Source: Diphasiastrum complanatum (Eukaryota > Streptophyta > Lycopodiopsida > Lycopodiales > Lycopodiaceae). Taken from it: a DNA stretch of 64,000 nt. How positions within the stretch are numbered: position 1 is the stretch's first letter; the number at the start of each line of letters is the position of its first letter. The notes beneath the pieces were generated by a model. That model saw only the letters and a list, made by a program, of their open reading frames with translations. It searched no databases and was not told the DNA's origin. Shown here piece by piece: positions 1 to 11,539 of this stretch. The translations under genes were made by a program, and so were the position numbers. The stretch spans positions 64,719,370 through 64,783,369 of the forward strand of contig CM055096.1 of assembly GCA_029204225.1 (NCBI GenBank), in the 5' to 3' direction.

Positions 1-162
1 TTTGATATTGTACTTGGTAAGTGGTGGCATGCAAGTAAGCAACCCGCTATAGATTTTAAGACTCATGTATATAAGTTTGCGCATGAGGTTTTGTCTCATA
101 TTATGAAGGGGAAGTGGCCTACTGTTGATAGCATGACTGGTGACAGGATGCTGTTGGTGTGA
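1..162 (+). pseudogene. Retroelement aspartic protease, C-terminal fragment
   Basis: The first frame is open from the window edge to a TGA at 160-162. The peptide begins FDIVLGKWWH and continues with PAIDF and a hydrophobic beta-like stretch. This order (hydrophobic-hydrophobic-LG, then a tryptophan, then a PxIDF segment) is how the C-terminal half of plant gypsy proteases usually looks, and it lacks the catalytic DSG half, which would lie left of the window. It stops shortly afterwards and is followed by unrelated sequence, so it is a remnant. Family assignment is by motif shape only and it could be another protein end. Confidence 0.35.
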
Positions 163-391
163 TGCCTCATTTCTCTTTGAGTGATTGATCCATAAGAAAA
201 TGGAGTTGCAGTATGTGTGGTTGTGTTATCTTGCAATGTGAATGTTGATTCCAGTTTTAGTTGTTTGCAAATAAACCCACTCGCAACTTCATCAGATTTA
301 ATAACTTTGGTTAATGCTAGTTTGATACAGCAGGAATGTGTCAAAGTACAGCAAAAAGGACCAAGAATGGATCCAAATCAGATTCATGCCA
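163..391. other. Unassigned sequence left of gypsy element 1
   Basis: No convincing coding frame or repeat is seen. Homology with the leader of the second copy of gypsy family 1 (minus strand, near 23.15 kb) begins at about 392, so this stretch lies outside the element and marks its truncated 5' side. Confidence 0.4.
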
Positions 392-1085
392 GGTCGGCGA
401 AGAATAATACCAAAAATAGAAAGGACTTCAGAGGATCAGTTGTCATATTGTCATATTATTGCCAAAAAAAAAAGTCACTTTTTGCAAAATTACCAGTATT
501 ACTCTCGATCCTTCGCCAGAACCTTCGTTGAGTTTCCAGAACATTCTATTTATAGAAAAATACTATTTTTGAGTTCGACGAAGATTCTTCTTGATCAGAT
601 CACTAAAAATCTTGATTTTTACCCTCGTCAGATTAGAGAAACTGTATTTCCTTGTGTCAAAAACCTTCGTCCGGTTTTCCATAGTTTTATCTGTGTCAGA
701 TCTTCCATCTGAGAAGTCGGCAAAGGTTATTTTCCAAGAAATTGTCAAAAAAGTTGTTCAGAGAGTTTTTTTTTCCCAAAGTAGCACTGTTTAACCTTCG
801 CTGAGCCAACCTTCGCCTAGTGAACCTTCGCCAGTCCTATTTTCAGCTTCTAGTTTTCCAGATCAAGTCTCTGTCAAAATTTGGATCAAATTTGATATAT
901 TCTGAATTGGATTCTGAGATATTTATCATTTTTGAGAAGTATCGATTGATCAAATTTCGAAAAATTTTCATCATATAGAATCAGATTCTTGAAAAGTGGA
1001 ATAGATCTAGCAGATCTAATTTGAGATAGTTTTTTGGAAAAATCTAGATCCAATCTCATTATCTATTTGATCTAAATTTGTAAAG
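392..1085 (+). other. Gypsy copy 1 untranslated leader
   Basis: AT-rich non-coding leader upstream of gag. It carries several copies of a CCTTCG-centred motif (511-535, about 662-671 and three in a row at 792-834) that recur in the spacer after the integrase and in the leader of copy 2. ORFs at 217-712 in this stretch have no recognisable domain and are treated as chance. Confidence 0.6.
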
Positions 1086-3065
1086 ATGGCTGCCCCTGGA
1101 GCTGCTCCTAGAGGTGCTCCACAGGAGGTCAATCCAATCATTGTTAGAAGAGCACCCCGATTGGATCTACCCAAATATAATGGATTAACAGATCCAGTTA
1201 GATTTCTTCAGATCTATGCTGAATCCTGTAAGGTCTATGGTGAGATTTATCCTCAAGATAAACTTAAGTTGTTTCATATGGCCTTAATAGGCGCAGCACA
1301 AGACTGGTACTATAACCAAGATGAAACTGAACGTACAGATTGGGAGGTTGTTAACCGAGCCCTTATCACACGGTTCAATCCGTGGAAGTTTATGGAAGAC
1401 CCTTTCCTACTTTTAAGTAAAATTAAAATGGGAAAGAGGAAAATGGTTCGAGATTACATCGAAAGGGTGAAATGTCTTAGATCTGAATGCGAACCTGAGC
1501 TGACTAATGAAAATGCCATGATTATGTGGTTTTTGTAAGGTCTACCTAAACGGATCAAACGTGAGCTAAAACGCCATAATGAGTACGCACTTTTGCAAAA
1601 TTCTATGGATGATCCAATTCGGGAGGAGGATGAAGATTCAGATGATGAGCCGAATGTCAGTATGTTGCCTTATACATCAGGGCAGACTACTACGACATCC
1701 ACCACTATTGCATCAACGAATGCCAATGCTACTGCAGAAATGATGCTCAATGAGTTCAAGAAACTTGGGAAGACCCAGCAGAAACAGATGGAAAAGTTGC
1801 AGTTGCAATTTGATGAGAAGATCAAAGCATTGGAAAATTTCCACGAAGAAGCGAACAAGAAACCTGAGAAGTTTGCAAAGACTTTTCCTACCAGGGAAAA
1901 TATCTGGTGTTCTATTTATACAAGAAATCACACAGTGAACGAGTGTCCTCAATTGAAAAAACGAATGGAAATCAGTGTTTGTCATCTGTGTAATTCACCT
2001 GACCATGAGACTGCTTTTTGCAACTTCAACCCTCAAATAATTCAACAACGGTATGCCCAGATGGGATATCAAGATCCACAGTATGGAGGAAATCCAGCAG
2101 CAAGACTGCGACAATCTACTCTTGGATACCCGGAACGTCTAGCTTTGCTTGCCCCACCAAAACACTATGCTCCTCCTGCCAATTTGATGGAACCAGAACC
2201 TTACGAAAGTGTTGAGCAATGGAGCTATGGTAATGATCAGGAAGGTGGATCTTCAGAACAGTATGCCATTTATGTTGCCGCTCAACAACAAGCCTCGAGA
2301 AATTGGATTAGAGCACCACTTGGATGCTTTGCATGTGGAGAAAATCACAGAGTTGCAGAATGCCCAAATAAAAAAAAAATTGTACCATTCTGTCGTGATT
2401 GTGGATATGGGCATTGCTATAAAGACTGTCCAGCAAGACCGAAGCCACCACCAGCTACAGCACTTGTAAATTTGATAACCATCAAGCAAGGATCAATAGC
2501 TCAAAATAAACCAAGTGCACCCTTGATGGTGGTCACCAGAGCACAAAAGCAAAAAGAACCAGTAGTGGATCTAGTACCTGTTGATTCTATACCATTGAAC
2601 AAAACACCAATAGCATCGGGAGTCTATCAAAATCTTAATGTAGAAAAACGAACATATCAGGATATGAGACAGTGGATTAAACATTTGCAAGAAGAAGAGA
2701 AACTTGAAGCTGCTAAAGTAACAGCTGAAGTTCGGTCTTCTCCATTGCAGCCTCCAAGAAATTTACGTACGGATATGAATGATCAGTTACATCATCACGA
2801 AGAACACTTCAAGATGACTGAACCGAAAGCACCGCATACAGAATTACTCATGAACATTATGTCTAGCAAGATCAATATTTCATTGGGAGAGTTCCTAAAG
2901 TTGGTGCCAAAATCTAAAGAAGTCTTAGTGCAAAAGTTAGCTCAAGAAGAACTAGAAGTCCACCAAGAGCCGTCTTTTTGTGCTGGATTTGAAGAATCTA
3001 ACAATGTACTCCATGTTGGAGCCGCTTGGGAAAGTGAACAAAAGAATATCATTGCCGATACATAG
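1086..3065 (+). pseudogene. gag: Gypsy copy 1 gag (capsid and zinc knuckles)
   Basis: Structural Gag protein that would form the particle and package RNA. The ATG at 1086 opens a frame whose residues 25-150 look like the retrotransposon gag (capsid) domain, with PRLDLPKYNGL and AAQDWYY. A TAA at 1536-1538 interrupts the frame, which then continues unchanged to 3065. The minus-strand copy has a serine codon at the same place, so a single base change explains the stop. The C-terminal half carries zinc knuckles: CHLCNSPDHETAFC has canonical CX2CX4HX4C spacing, while CFACGENHRVAEC and CRDCGYGHCYKDC have CX2CX3HX4C. An upstream one has lost its second cysteine (tyrosine here, cysteine in copy 2). 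Protease follows in another frame. Confidence 0.85.
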
Positions 3066-4077
3066 ACAACTTTCTAAAGAAGCAGCCGTGATAGATAGCG
3101 GTTCAGGAGTTAACTTGATTTCTACAAACCTATGTACAAAATGGGGCCTTACAAAGATTAAGCCTGCTACTTTTGCTAGTAAGCTAGCGGATCAAACGAC
3201 AGTCCGTGCACGAGGAATGGTGGAAGATATACATGTCAGAATTGCAGGAGTACAGTTCGTCATTACTTTCGTCGTGATGGACTTACCAGAAGCACCAAAT
3301 GTCTATCGAGTTCTATTAGGACGTCCATGGTTACGAGTTGTGCAAGTAATTCATAACTGGGGTACCGAAAAAATCACTTTTGAAAATCGTGAACGTGCAG
3401 TTAAAGTTGATCCTACGACTTGGACTATCAAACCAGTGGTTCAAAAAGCGGATGACGATTCATCAACAACGGATCACACTTGTGATCGACCAGAGAAAAA
3501 ATTGGGAGCTCACTATGATTCTCAAACGGATACTGTCAATTGGAATGAAGCTCTTGCAACAATTGATTGTACAGCAGGATATATGTGTCAACAAGATATT
3601 CAATCAGAGTTGAGCGAGATTTCCTTATTAGATCGAACTTTGGATACACCAATCACGTTTCTACTAAATGTGCTGAATGTAGCCTGGATATCAACAGAAC
3701 CTATACCATATCCAATTGAGGATGATCTCATACCAGTGAGCCATGCCTTAACTTATGATGGCAATGCAAAACTTACGGATGAACAGATTCTACATCATAT
3801 GGATCCGACCAGATTTGGAGTGCGTAAGGTTTCTGGTGAACTAACAATCAAACCGCCCAAAGCAATTATATTAAAGGGAGGCAGGATCACAGAATCGATA
3901 ACGAAGAAACAAACTAAGCAACATTATAATACAGTCCTGAAATGGGAAAATCCCCCTCAAAAGATTGATTCAAAGGAAGTGACACCTCTATTGGATAAAG
4001 ACAAAGGAAAGTCAAGAATGATCCTTCAAGTTAGATTTTCAACAAGACATCATCGTCTAGGAAGTCTTCACTTGTGA
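2980..4077 (+). pseudogene. Gypsy copy 1 retropepsin (protease) and linker
   Basis: Aspartic protease that would cleave the polyprotein. The frame lies +1 to gag and overlaps it by 86 bases. The catalytic motif is VIDSGSGVNLIS (DSG present), followed about 80 residues later by the VLLGRPWLR flap/C-terminal motif, so the core looks complete. A long linker follows, rich in acidic and lysine residues, up to a stop at 4077, where the homologous frame moves again. Whether the gag/protease frame change is a natural programmed shift or a mutation cannot be told from one copy, because copy 2 lacks this region. The first ATG at 2980 is arbitrary; the protease-like part begins near 3055. A related segment survives at about 57.97-58.67 kb. 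Confidence 0.8.
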
Positions 4078-5149
4078 AGAAAGATTTATCATCCCGAAAG
4101 TCATCACCTCCACGATCAATTCCTGCTAAGAAGGCTAAACGAATATCCAAGACAAGTCCTTTCGAAAAAGAACAGGCAAATGTAGTCCAACATAATATGT
4201 CAGAGCATTTTAAATGTTATACACTGGATGATGTGGTTATCATGTTACCTAAAACACATCGTGAACCTGAAGAACACATGTCGGAATCTAAAGAGGTTTA
4301 CAATGGCCCAGCTAGGACCCAGCCAATTTATCTTGCTGAACCAGGAGAACCGGAAAAGATTGTACAAGTGGGATCACAACTTACTCATGAACAGTATCAA
4401 GCACTCTGTTTGTTACTTGTTAAGTATCAAGATTGCTTTGCATGGACTTATCAAGATTTGAAGGGTATTCCGACATCAGTGATTGAACATACCATACCTT
4501 TAGTACCTGATGCAGTTCCAAAGGTTACAAAGTTCTATCGTTGTAATCCTAATGTGGCAGAAAGAACTTTAGAGATTGCTTGACGCCGATTTCATTTATG
4601 AGATCGAGCATACAGAATGAATTTTATCGATTGTCATTGTTCCTAAGAAAAATGGGAAACTGCGAATCTGTGTGAATCTCAAAGCATTGAATAAAGTGAC
4701 ACAGAAGGATCACTTTCCGTTACCTTTTACTGAAAGCATTTTGGATCGCCTTGCTGGAGCGGAAGCTTATAGTTTCCTGGATGGATTTAGTGGTTACAAC
4801 CAGGTTAAGATTGCACCTGTCGATCGTCACAAAATTGCTTTTGCAACAGAATGGGACACCTATGCTTACAAAGTAATGTCGTTTGGACTCTATTATGCAA
4901 TTTGCTTTTAAAGATTATCTGCAGAAATTCCTTGAAATTTACTTGGACAACTTGGGAGTTCATAGTACAGATACAGACCACCTGGATCGATTGGAGAAAG
5001 TATTTGAAAGATGCCGCAAATATCAGATTTTTCTAAATCCAAAAAAATGCAAGATATGGGTTTTGCACGGAGTTGTTATTGTGGAATTGCCACCGCCAGC
5101 AACAATTCGAGGAGTTTATGTGTTTATGGGTCATGCGAACTACTATTGA
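4074..5149 (+). pseudogene. Gypsy copy 1 reverse transcriptase, broken
   Basis: Would copy element RNA to cDNA. Pieces lie in three frames: 4074-4583 (pre-RT linker and N-terminal fingers, DCFAWTYQDLKGIP), about 4584-4911 (VPKKNGKLRIC, FLDGFSGYNQV, MSFGL) and 4883-5149 (the palm region). A short deletion follows MSFGL: copy 2 retains the NAPSSFQR segment here. The catalytic YLDD box reads YLDN (LEIYLDNLG near 4937-4963) while copy 2 retains YLDD, so the second palm aspartate is lost. A second deletion removes the stretch between the WVLHG and VIVELPP motifs. Frames, stops and the catalytic change all point to a dead gene. Confidence 0.85.
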
Positions 5150-5215
5150 ATTTTTATTATCTTCTTTGCGGATTTAGCACGACCTATATACAAACTAACT
5201 ATTGTGTTTCTATTT

Positions 5216-5608
5216 GGACAGTAGAGGCATTAGAAGCCTTTGAAAAGTTAAAAAAAGCATTAACTTCAGCACCAATACTGTGTTCTCCAGACAATAGAGC
5301 TTCATGTTCATGCGGATGCCTCAAAATATGCCATTGGATCAGTTTTGACGCAGCCAAGTGACTATAAGAAGGATTATCCCGTACGATTTGCAAGCAAACA
5401 GCTTACAGATCCAGAGAAGAATTATTCAACAACAGAACGTGAAGCACTAGCCATGATTTTTTCTGTTCGAAAATTTCGTCACTACCTCATGGAAACGCAC
5501 TTTGCATTTTATACGGATCATCAACCGTTACTTTACTTGGTAAACAAGACGTGTAATACTGGACGTATTGCAAGATGGTTATTATTATTGACTGAATTTG
5601 ACTTTTGA
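5216..5608 (+). pseudogene. Gypsy copy 1 RNase H
   Basis: RNase H domain C-terminal to RT; it would degrade the RNA of the RNA-DNA hybrid. The first part (to about 5345) is frameshifted; from 5345 a clean frame shows RFASKQLTDPEKNYSTTERE, then FYTDHQPLLYLV and ARWLLLL, the usual order for gypsy RNase H. A TGA at 5606-5608 interrupts the frame, which resumes unchanged at 5609 into the integrase linker. The HVHADASKYAIGS motif that starts the domain is readable only by changing frame. Confidence 0.8.
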
Positions 5609-6989
5609 ATTGTGGTTAGAAAGGGAAAGCAACATTATCTAGCCGATCATGTTTCGCGAATTGAATCCGCACCAATTAATACCGAAGTGGATGATGAACT
5701 GCCAGATGCTGCGTTGTTCTATGTTGAAGCAATACCTGTGTGGGCGGCAGATATTGTTGAGTACCTGATGCTAGGACAACCGAATGACTCCTTGACAAAA
5801 GTACAGAAGAGACAATTGATTCATAAGGCTCAACCTTATCAATTGTACCGTCGTGGATCAAATAATATTTTACGAAGATGTGTTTTACCACATGAAGTAC
5901 CAGATTTAATCATGTTTTCACATGATGGCATGGGTGGAGGACACTTCTCTACAGATATTACTGTTCGCAAACTTTTGCAATCCAGTTGTTGGTGGCCTAC
6001 GCTTCATAAGGACGCAAAATTTTATTCAAACATGTGATGTCTGCCAGCGAGCACGACGGCCTACTCGACAGAATTATGAACCCTTACATCTGGTTTTATC
6101 GCAAGCACCGTTTGAAAAATGGGGACTGGATTATGTTGGTCCTATTCATCCTGCTGCGCAAGGATCTCAGGCCCGATACATTATCGTCGCAACTGATTAT
6201 ATGACCAAGTGGGTTGAAGCCAAAGCTGTCAAAGTGGCTGATGCGAAATCTACGGCCAAGTTTCTATATGAAAATATTATAATCAGATTTGGATGTCCGA
6301 TCAAAATTGTCAGTGACCGGGGTACACACTTTGTTAATCAAACAATAAAGTGTTTACTGGAAAAAAAATTTGTTATACATAGATTTAGTACTCCCTATTA
6401 TCCCAGAGAGAATGGCCAAGCTGAATCTTCCAATAAGATTCTTTGCACCATTTTGACAAAGACAGTTGAAGCAAGTCGGTCCGATTGGAAACATAAAGTG
6501 TATGCAGCATTATGGGCATTCAGAACCGCTTACAAAAATAGTACAAATCAAACACCTTGTCAACTGGTTTATGGTCATGATGCTGTTATGCCAATTGAAT
6601 TTTTAATCTCATCTTTATGGATAGCAGCAACGGAACGATTAAATGATGATATGTCTTTACAACTCCATGAAGCGTTGCACAAATTATGTGAAACCCGATT
6701 GATGGCAATTCATGCCTTAGCAGCAGAGAAAGCCCACCGCAAGACATGGCACGATCGTCGATTGCACAAAAAAGATCTGAAAGCAGGAGATCTTGCATTG
6801 ATATACAAAACCAAGCTGATCAAGGGTAAGTCAAAGTTTACAAGAGAAAGCCCGTATAAAGTGAAGAAAATCATGAATTATGGCGTAGTAATTCTTGAGC
6901 ACTTGGATGGAAAAGGATTTGATACTCCGGTAAATGGCAGCCGATTACGCAAGTTTTGGCAGCCTGCTCTGCCAGTTCAGCAAGCTTGA
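5609..6989 (+). pseudogene. Gypsy copy 1 integrase
   Basis: Would insert cDNA into the host genome. Residues at 5612-6037 give the linker (GKQHYLADHVSRI) and the start of the HHCC zinc-binding domain (HDGMGGGHFST). The frame then shifts near 6010-6030, and 5922-6989 carries the CDVCQRA cysteines and the catalytic core. All three catalytic residues are present: the Asp of KWGLDYVGP, the Asp of IVSDRGTHF and the Glu of ENGQAESSNK. The C-terminal part (RRLHKKDLKAGDLALI, then SPYKVKKI, then NGSRLRKFW) matches the GPY/F-type end of non-chromovirus elements, and no chromodomain follows. This is the best preserved domain of the element. Confidence 0.85.
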
Positions 6990-7824
6990 TCTCAATTTTT
7001 TTCTTTTAATTTTATTCGTTTTTCAATTTTTTGTTTTCAATATTTAATTTGCTAACTTTTTTGAAAAATACAGCTAAAAAAACAACAACAACAAAAAGAA
7101 AAACAAAAAAATAAGGAAAGACTGATGAGCTAAAGTCAGGAAGTCATCAGCATAAGCAAAAGCCTAGCACAGTATTTTTTATGAAAACTGACTTAGAACA
7201 TTACTGATTGGGACAGATTTGGCCAATACAGTATCAGAAACCTTCGCTGAGCTCTCAGACTATACATCCGCCCTTGATTTATCTAAATTGAGATGGGCGA
7301 AGGTTCCTGACAAGAGAAAATCCAATTTTTGAGTCAGGCGAATGTTCAGTGATATGCCATTTTGGGAACCTTCGTCGAGCATCATAACCTCATTATGAAC
7401 CTTCGTCGACCTGCTAGATGATCTTAAAATGTCAAAATTAGGTTGTCCATAGGTTCAGATTGTGAAAAAATACATTTATGACAGTACATGGGCGAAGAAC
7501 CCTCCTGGGCGAAGGTTCATCCTTCGCCAGCCCTGGAAAGCGTTTGTCTGTAGGTTCAGATCCCTAGAAACCTTCGCCGAGATTTTTATAGCCTATTTTT
7601 ACAGTACTGCACATGCTTGCAAATTTCTGTTCAGAACTGATCAGCCAAACTACTATTCAGTGTAATGGACCCACCAAATTCACCTATAAGTTGGCTGAAT
7701 TCAATTCATTCCTCACTTGTGCTAGCGAAGCTCTTGCAAATTTTTCTTGTGACCAAAGCCTTCCAAATTTCCTGCATTGCCTTCTGATACACTTTCACGC
7801 GTGTATAATTCCTTTCTGATCATC
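6990..7824 (+). other. Post-integrase spacer of gypsy copy 1
   Basis: Non-coding, AT-rich spacer between integrase and the extra ORF. An A-rich patch near 7075-7110 is followed by a cluster of CCTTCG-centred motifs in both orientations (about 7238, 7294, 7366, 7398, 7491, 7508, 7521 and 7568). The same motif sits in the 5' leader, so the element carries it on both sides of its coding region. No promoter or gene is recognised. Confidence 0.6.
7508..7528. other. Perfect 8-bp hairpin built from two CCTTCG motifs
   Basis: GGCGAAGG at 7508-7515 and CCTTCGCC at 7521-7528 are exact reverse complements separated by five bases. It is the only place in this spacer where two copies of the dispersed motif face each other closely enough to form a stem-loop. 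Confidence 0.7.
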
Positions 7825-10751
7825 ATGTCTTCTACCGATACTTCCCAGTCTCCGCGCTATATTATCCATCGTGATGTCCCATCTGCAACAGACATCGTGA
7901 TTCTTCCTAGCACAAGCATGGTCACACAGTGGATACCCATTTCCGAAAAGCCTCTACTCACTGCAATGGGTATTCATGAGAGAGTCTTTTTGGGTCGTAT
8001 CAATATGGATTTCATTACTCTTGCCTTCAGTACGTGGAAGGAAGAGAAATCCAACTTCTATATCACTTTCCAGGGAGCCACACACAAAGTGCGCGTCACT
8101 GAGGCCGCACTTGTAGCTATAGGAATATCATCTGGTACGCAGGCCTCACCCAATCACAAGCACGCCAAACAGGCCATCAAGCCATTTATTGACCTCACCA
8201 ATGATCAGCACTGGACCAATGATGGCTACTTTTGGAAGCCATCACTGAGCCTTCCATCCACGCAGCTGCCCAGCTATTGAATAATTTTTTGATGGTTGGA
8301 AACCTCAGGAAAGACTGCATCACATCTCAAATCCTTCACATGATAGTAGAATCCCACACTAAATTGGCCAAAGCCCCTCTTGAATCATATAATTGGTTCA
8401 AGACTGTTTCTGTTGAGTTCAAACGAGTTATTAAGGCCAATACTAAGCAGCAGTTCGTTGCTGGCTCTTTACTGTCCCTCTTAGCCGCTTCTCACTTAGA
8501 AAACAGAATCCATGGCTTCCACTTGTATTCCGTGCTTTCGGTCTACGAAGAAGCAGCGGCAGAATCATCCCATCAGGCCTCAAGCTCTCATAGTCGTCGT
8601 CGTCTACGCAGTGAGATCGTAATTCCTGACTCGCCTTCTGCGTCACGACGTCGCACTAGGCATACCTCGTCAGCTGTGCTTCCACCCCCTGTTGCTATTC
8701 GCACTAAACTTCCCATCCCCCTAGCCTCTGATGCTTCCCTCGCCTCTGCTCCCATACAAGGACAGTCTGTGACCATTGGGCCTACCATTCCCATCACAAC
8801 TGCCCAGGTCGCCTCACCCCGCACACCGAAGCCACCTCACCCAACACACAGTTCTTTATGGATATATTCGATGATTCCGACCCCCTTGGGGCCACCGAAA
8901 TCTTTGAAATGCCCCAGAGCCCAGCGCCCTTTGAACCCCAATCCCCTAGAAGAGGATTCAGCCATATCCATGAATCTACTGTTGGTGCCGAAGATGCCAG
9001 CCAGCAACCTCACACACAAGATAGCCCAGTCACACTTCGAGTCGACACAGTTGTAAAATCACCAAAACAGTTCGACGCCACAGTGCCTGAAGGGTTTGAA
9101 GAGGAGGATATTTTTTAAGAAGAAGAGACCGTGGCACCTGTTCCACGCCTACCAAGGACAGTACCATCAGGTCCTCCTGCTGCTGTCGCTGCCACGACCG
9201 TCGATTCTGGTGATGCTCTAGGGTTGGTTTCCAGCCTTGGGCAAGTGATCCAGTCTATGCTGGATAAAAAGAAGGAAATGGAACAGAGGATCTCTAATCT
9301 AGGATCCGAAAACACTCTGATCAGCCAAAAAATTGTCCAGTTGGATCGAGAGTTAAAGATAGCCAAACAACATGAAGATAAGGCTGAAAGCGAAAAGAAA
9401 TTGGCCCAGCAACAAGCTGATCGCTTGGAAACCTACATCAGCTCCCTGCAAAACGCCTTGACAACTGCACAGGATCAGGTAGATAAAGCAGTGCAAGATG
9501 CCAAACAACAGGTGCAGCTACTGAAGGGGCAATTACAAATGGCCGAACAAGATCGCACATGGCTTCAAGGTGAATTAGATGCGACCACCCTTGAGCGTGA
9601 TGCCTATCTGCAAATGCAAATATCCGATCATCCGGTCACACCGACGAAGATTGCATATTTATTCAAAAAAGTGGAGACATACAAAGTGGCCCTTCAGGGA
9701 TTCCAAGGCCGCTTTGATAGGTTCAAAGGAGCAGCTTCAACCAAGTTGGCAAAGGCAAAGGGACCATCACTGCCTATGAAAAAATAGTCGCTCAAGTGTT
9801 GGAAGCCGGACCACAAATCCACGTCCCGGTCATGCCGCAATTCTCCCCTTCGCGCCAAGAAGTTGTACCAATGGATACAGGGATTGATTCGAGCATGGAC
9901 CAGGGGGGGGGTCCCAGATATAACAAATCAACTGCCAACCATACCATAAGTACAAGCGGGTCCATCCTCATCAAGGACAAGACCTCTATTCAGAAGGCCC
10001 ATCAGCGTCGAGGACCAGATCCAGACCTTCTTAAAGCAACATCCGCATGAGTCCTCACGTGGCGGATGGGTTTTGAAATTTAAGACCTTCGAGATCGAGG
10101 CCGGCAAAGAGCTGGACAAAATACCTGCACTGGGAGAGCAGCCGACATGGAGAATCACGATTTTTGAGAAAACTCCGAAATCAATTAGGAGTTACGTCAC
10201 CAGCCCTCGCCAGTTGCGGGTAGATCCCTATTACGTGCCAATGCCGCGAAGAAATAAATGGGAAGATTTGGGGTTGGCTATGGACAAAATCACCATTCAT
10301 ACGCCCAATTGGCCAATCATCCATCAACCTTACAGCTGAACCATTTCAGTGGACTTCCACCGTGCTTTACAAGCATATCAGAGAGAGTATGTCCACTCTC
10401 CGAATCCAACGGTGCGACAATCGGCAATGTTTATTAAAGATCTAACTTTGTTGGCGTCAGTGGCAACCAAATGGGACGATTGCCTTTATCCCCTGGCATT
10501 CGATCCAAATAAGCCGATGGCCTCAGAGCAAATCAAAGATCAGCTGCCGATTGCTCGTCTCTATTTTCGTGCGGCTATGATGAAAGGCTCTTGGAAATCC
10601 CGCTTCACCTCATGAACAACTTCCAATCGGAGTCCACCATTGTTTCCTGCCATACAATTTGGATTTCAATACTGCACGCCTCGACTTTATGGAGAAAGTG
10701 CAGTATCATTTAATTAAGATTCGACGCGAAGCCAATAAAAGTCCCCAATAA
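7825..10751 (+). pseudogene. Extra ORF (aORF) of gypsy copy 1, unknown function with coiled coil
   Basis: A sense-strand coding region between integrase and the 3' LTR, about 975 codons if frames are followed. The ATG at 7825 (MSSTDTSQSPRY) opens a globular N-terminal part (frame to about 8230, then another frame to about 8560). A Ser/Arg/Pro-rich, probably disordered stretch follows (8560-9060). After a TAA at 9116-9118 in the same frame comes a coiled coil at about 9240-9640, rich in Gln, Lys and Glu heptads. A C-terminal globular part (10073-10751) ends in a TAA 49 bases before the LTR. I see no membrane segment or signal peptide, so it does not look env-like. The N-terminal part recalls the 'putative plant transposon protein' domain of Athila-type elements, but that is tentative. 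At least four frameshifts or stops break it. Confidence 0.6.
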
Positions 10752-10784
10752 CTACATATTGCAGTGTCATGAGACCGCCACCAG

Positions 10785-10800
10785 TTTTGGTGGGGGATAC
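10785..10800 (+). other. Polypurine tract of gypsy copy 1
   Basis: A purine-rich run (GGTGGGGGAT) ends directly before the LTR start at 10801. This is the expected place and composition for the plus-strand primer of an LTR retrotransposon. Confidence 0.6.
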
Positions 10801-11539
10801 TGTTGGAAAATTTGCGGATCCCAAGGCAACCCTAACCCTAGTTAATAAGTGAGAGGGATTTGGCACCCTGTGTGTGTAAATCCAACCCGATGCTCACATA
10901 GTTATTTGATTGATTAGTTAAAAGTTAATAAAAGACTTTAGGCCTTTTTGTGACACTTTTAATGTCGCGGGACCTAAATGTCAAATTAGTGAATAAAGTT
11001 GAGTTTCCCTCCAATTTTAATGGTTCCCACACTTTTTTAAATTTGAATAAAAAGAGAGGCAAGATTGGACCAATAGGATTCAAAGGCCAGGATCCTCTTC
11101 TCTACTATAAAAAAAAGACCAACTCGAGTTACTTCTCATGTTCATTTTCTCATTTCAATAAAGCAGATTGATTCTCTTTAGAAATGAATTGAAGAATGTC
11201 CTTGCACTTCTTTTCTTTTCCTCCATTTCTCATGCTTCATTTGTATTTGCTAATTGTTGGATTTGATCATGATTAGGTTTGCTATTTCTTATGTTTTTTG
11301 TAAGAGAGAAAAGGAGAGAGAGAAGAGTAAGTAGAGTTAATGGAAATAGGGTTAATGGATGTAATGTTAATGCTTAGTGTTAATAAATGTTAATGTTAAA
11401 TCCTCCATTCATGTTAAAATCTGAACTATACTATCGCTCTCATGGGAACGAACCTACGCGTAACAACAAACTCCGTCTCTTTGATGCTAAATTGACTAGA
11501 TCTTGGATTCAGGTTAAGCAAGAAAAGAAACTCATTACA
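10801..11539 (+). repeat. 3' LTR of gypsy copy 1
   Basis: Starts TGTTGG and ends TTACA, matching end to end the minus-strand LTR at 23714-24499, which is flanked by a PBS. Shared landmarks are GGATCCCAAGGCAACCCTAA near the start, a TATA-like TATAAAAAA at about 11106, and a GAGAGAGAG patch near 11310. Length is 739 bases against 786 in the other copy, so the two diverged by small indels. Confidence 0.85.
11106..11114 (+). promoter_or_regulatory. LTR TATA box
   Basis: TATAAAAAA lies about 305 bases into the LTR. The aligned position of the minus-strand LTR has TATAAATA (24157-24164), so a TATA box is conserved there and probably marks the U3/R promoter. Confidence 0.5.

Larger units (their letters stand above)
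392..11539 (+). mobile_element. Ty3/gypsy LTR retrotransposon, 5'-truncated, copy 1 (Athila/Tat-like)
   Basis: Domain order is gag, protease, RT, RNase H, integrase, an extra ORF, then a 3' LTR at 10801-11539. RT/RNase H before integrase defines Ty3/gypsy. No chromodomain is seen after the integrase. The related minus-strand copy has a PBS fitting tRNA-Asp, as in Athila elements, so a non-chromovirus lineage is likely. The 5' LTR is missing: homology to the leader of copy 2 starts at about 392, while copy 2 has another 0.55 kb of leader, a PBS and an LTR beyond that point. Many stops and frameshifts plus a lost catalytic RT aspartate make it inactive. Relatives in the window are at 19.63-24.5 kb (-) and 57.33-58.86 kb (+). 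Confidence 0.85.

Noticed and set aside
792-834. Three CCTTCG motifs in a row as a CRISPR-like array
   Set aside because: Motifs are 10-13 bases with tiny spacers, dispersed and in both orientations, in a plant retrotransposon leader.
10826-10840. Telomere-like CCCTAACCCTA in the gypsy LTR (also near 24463)
   Set aside because: Only two units, conserved in both LTR copies at the same place, so it is LTR sequence and not a telomere.
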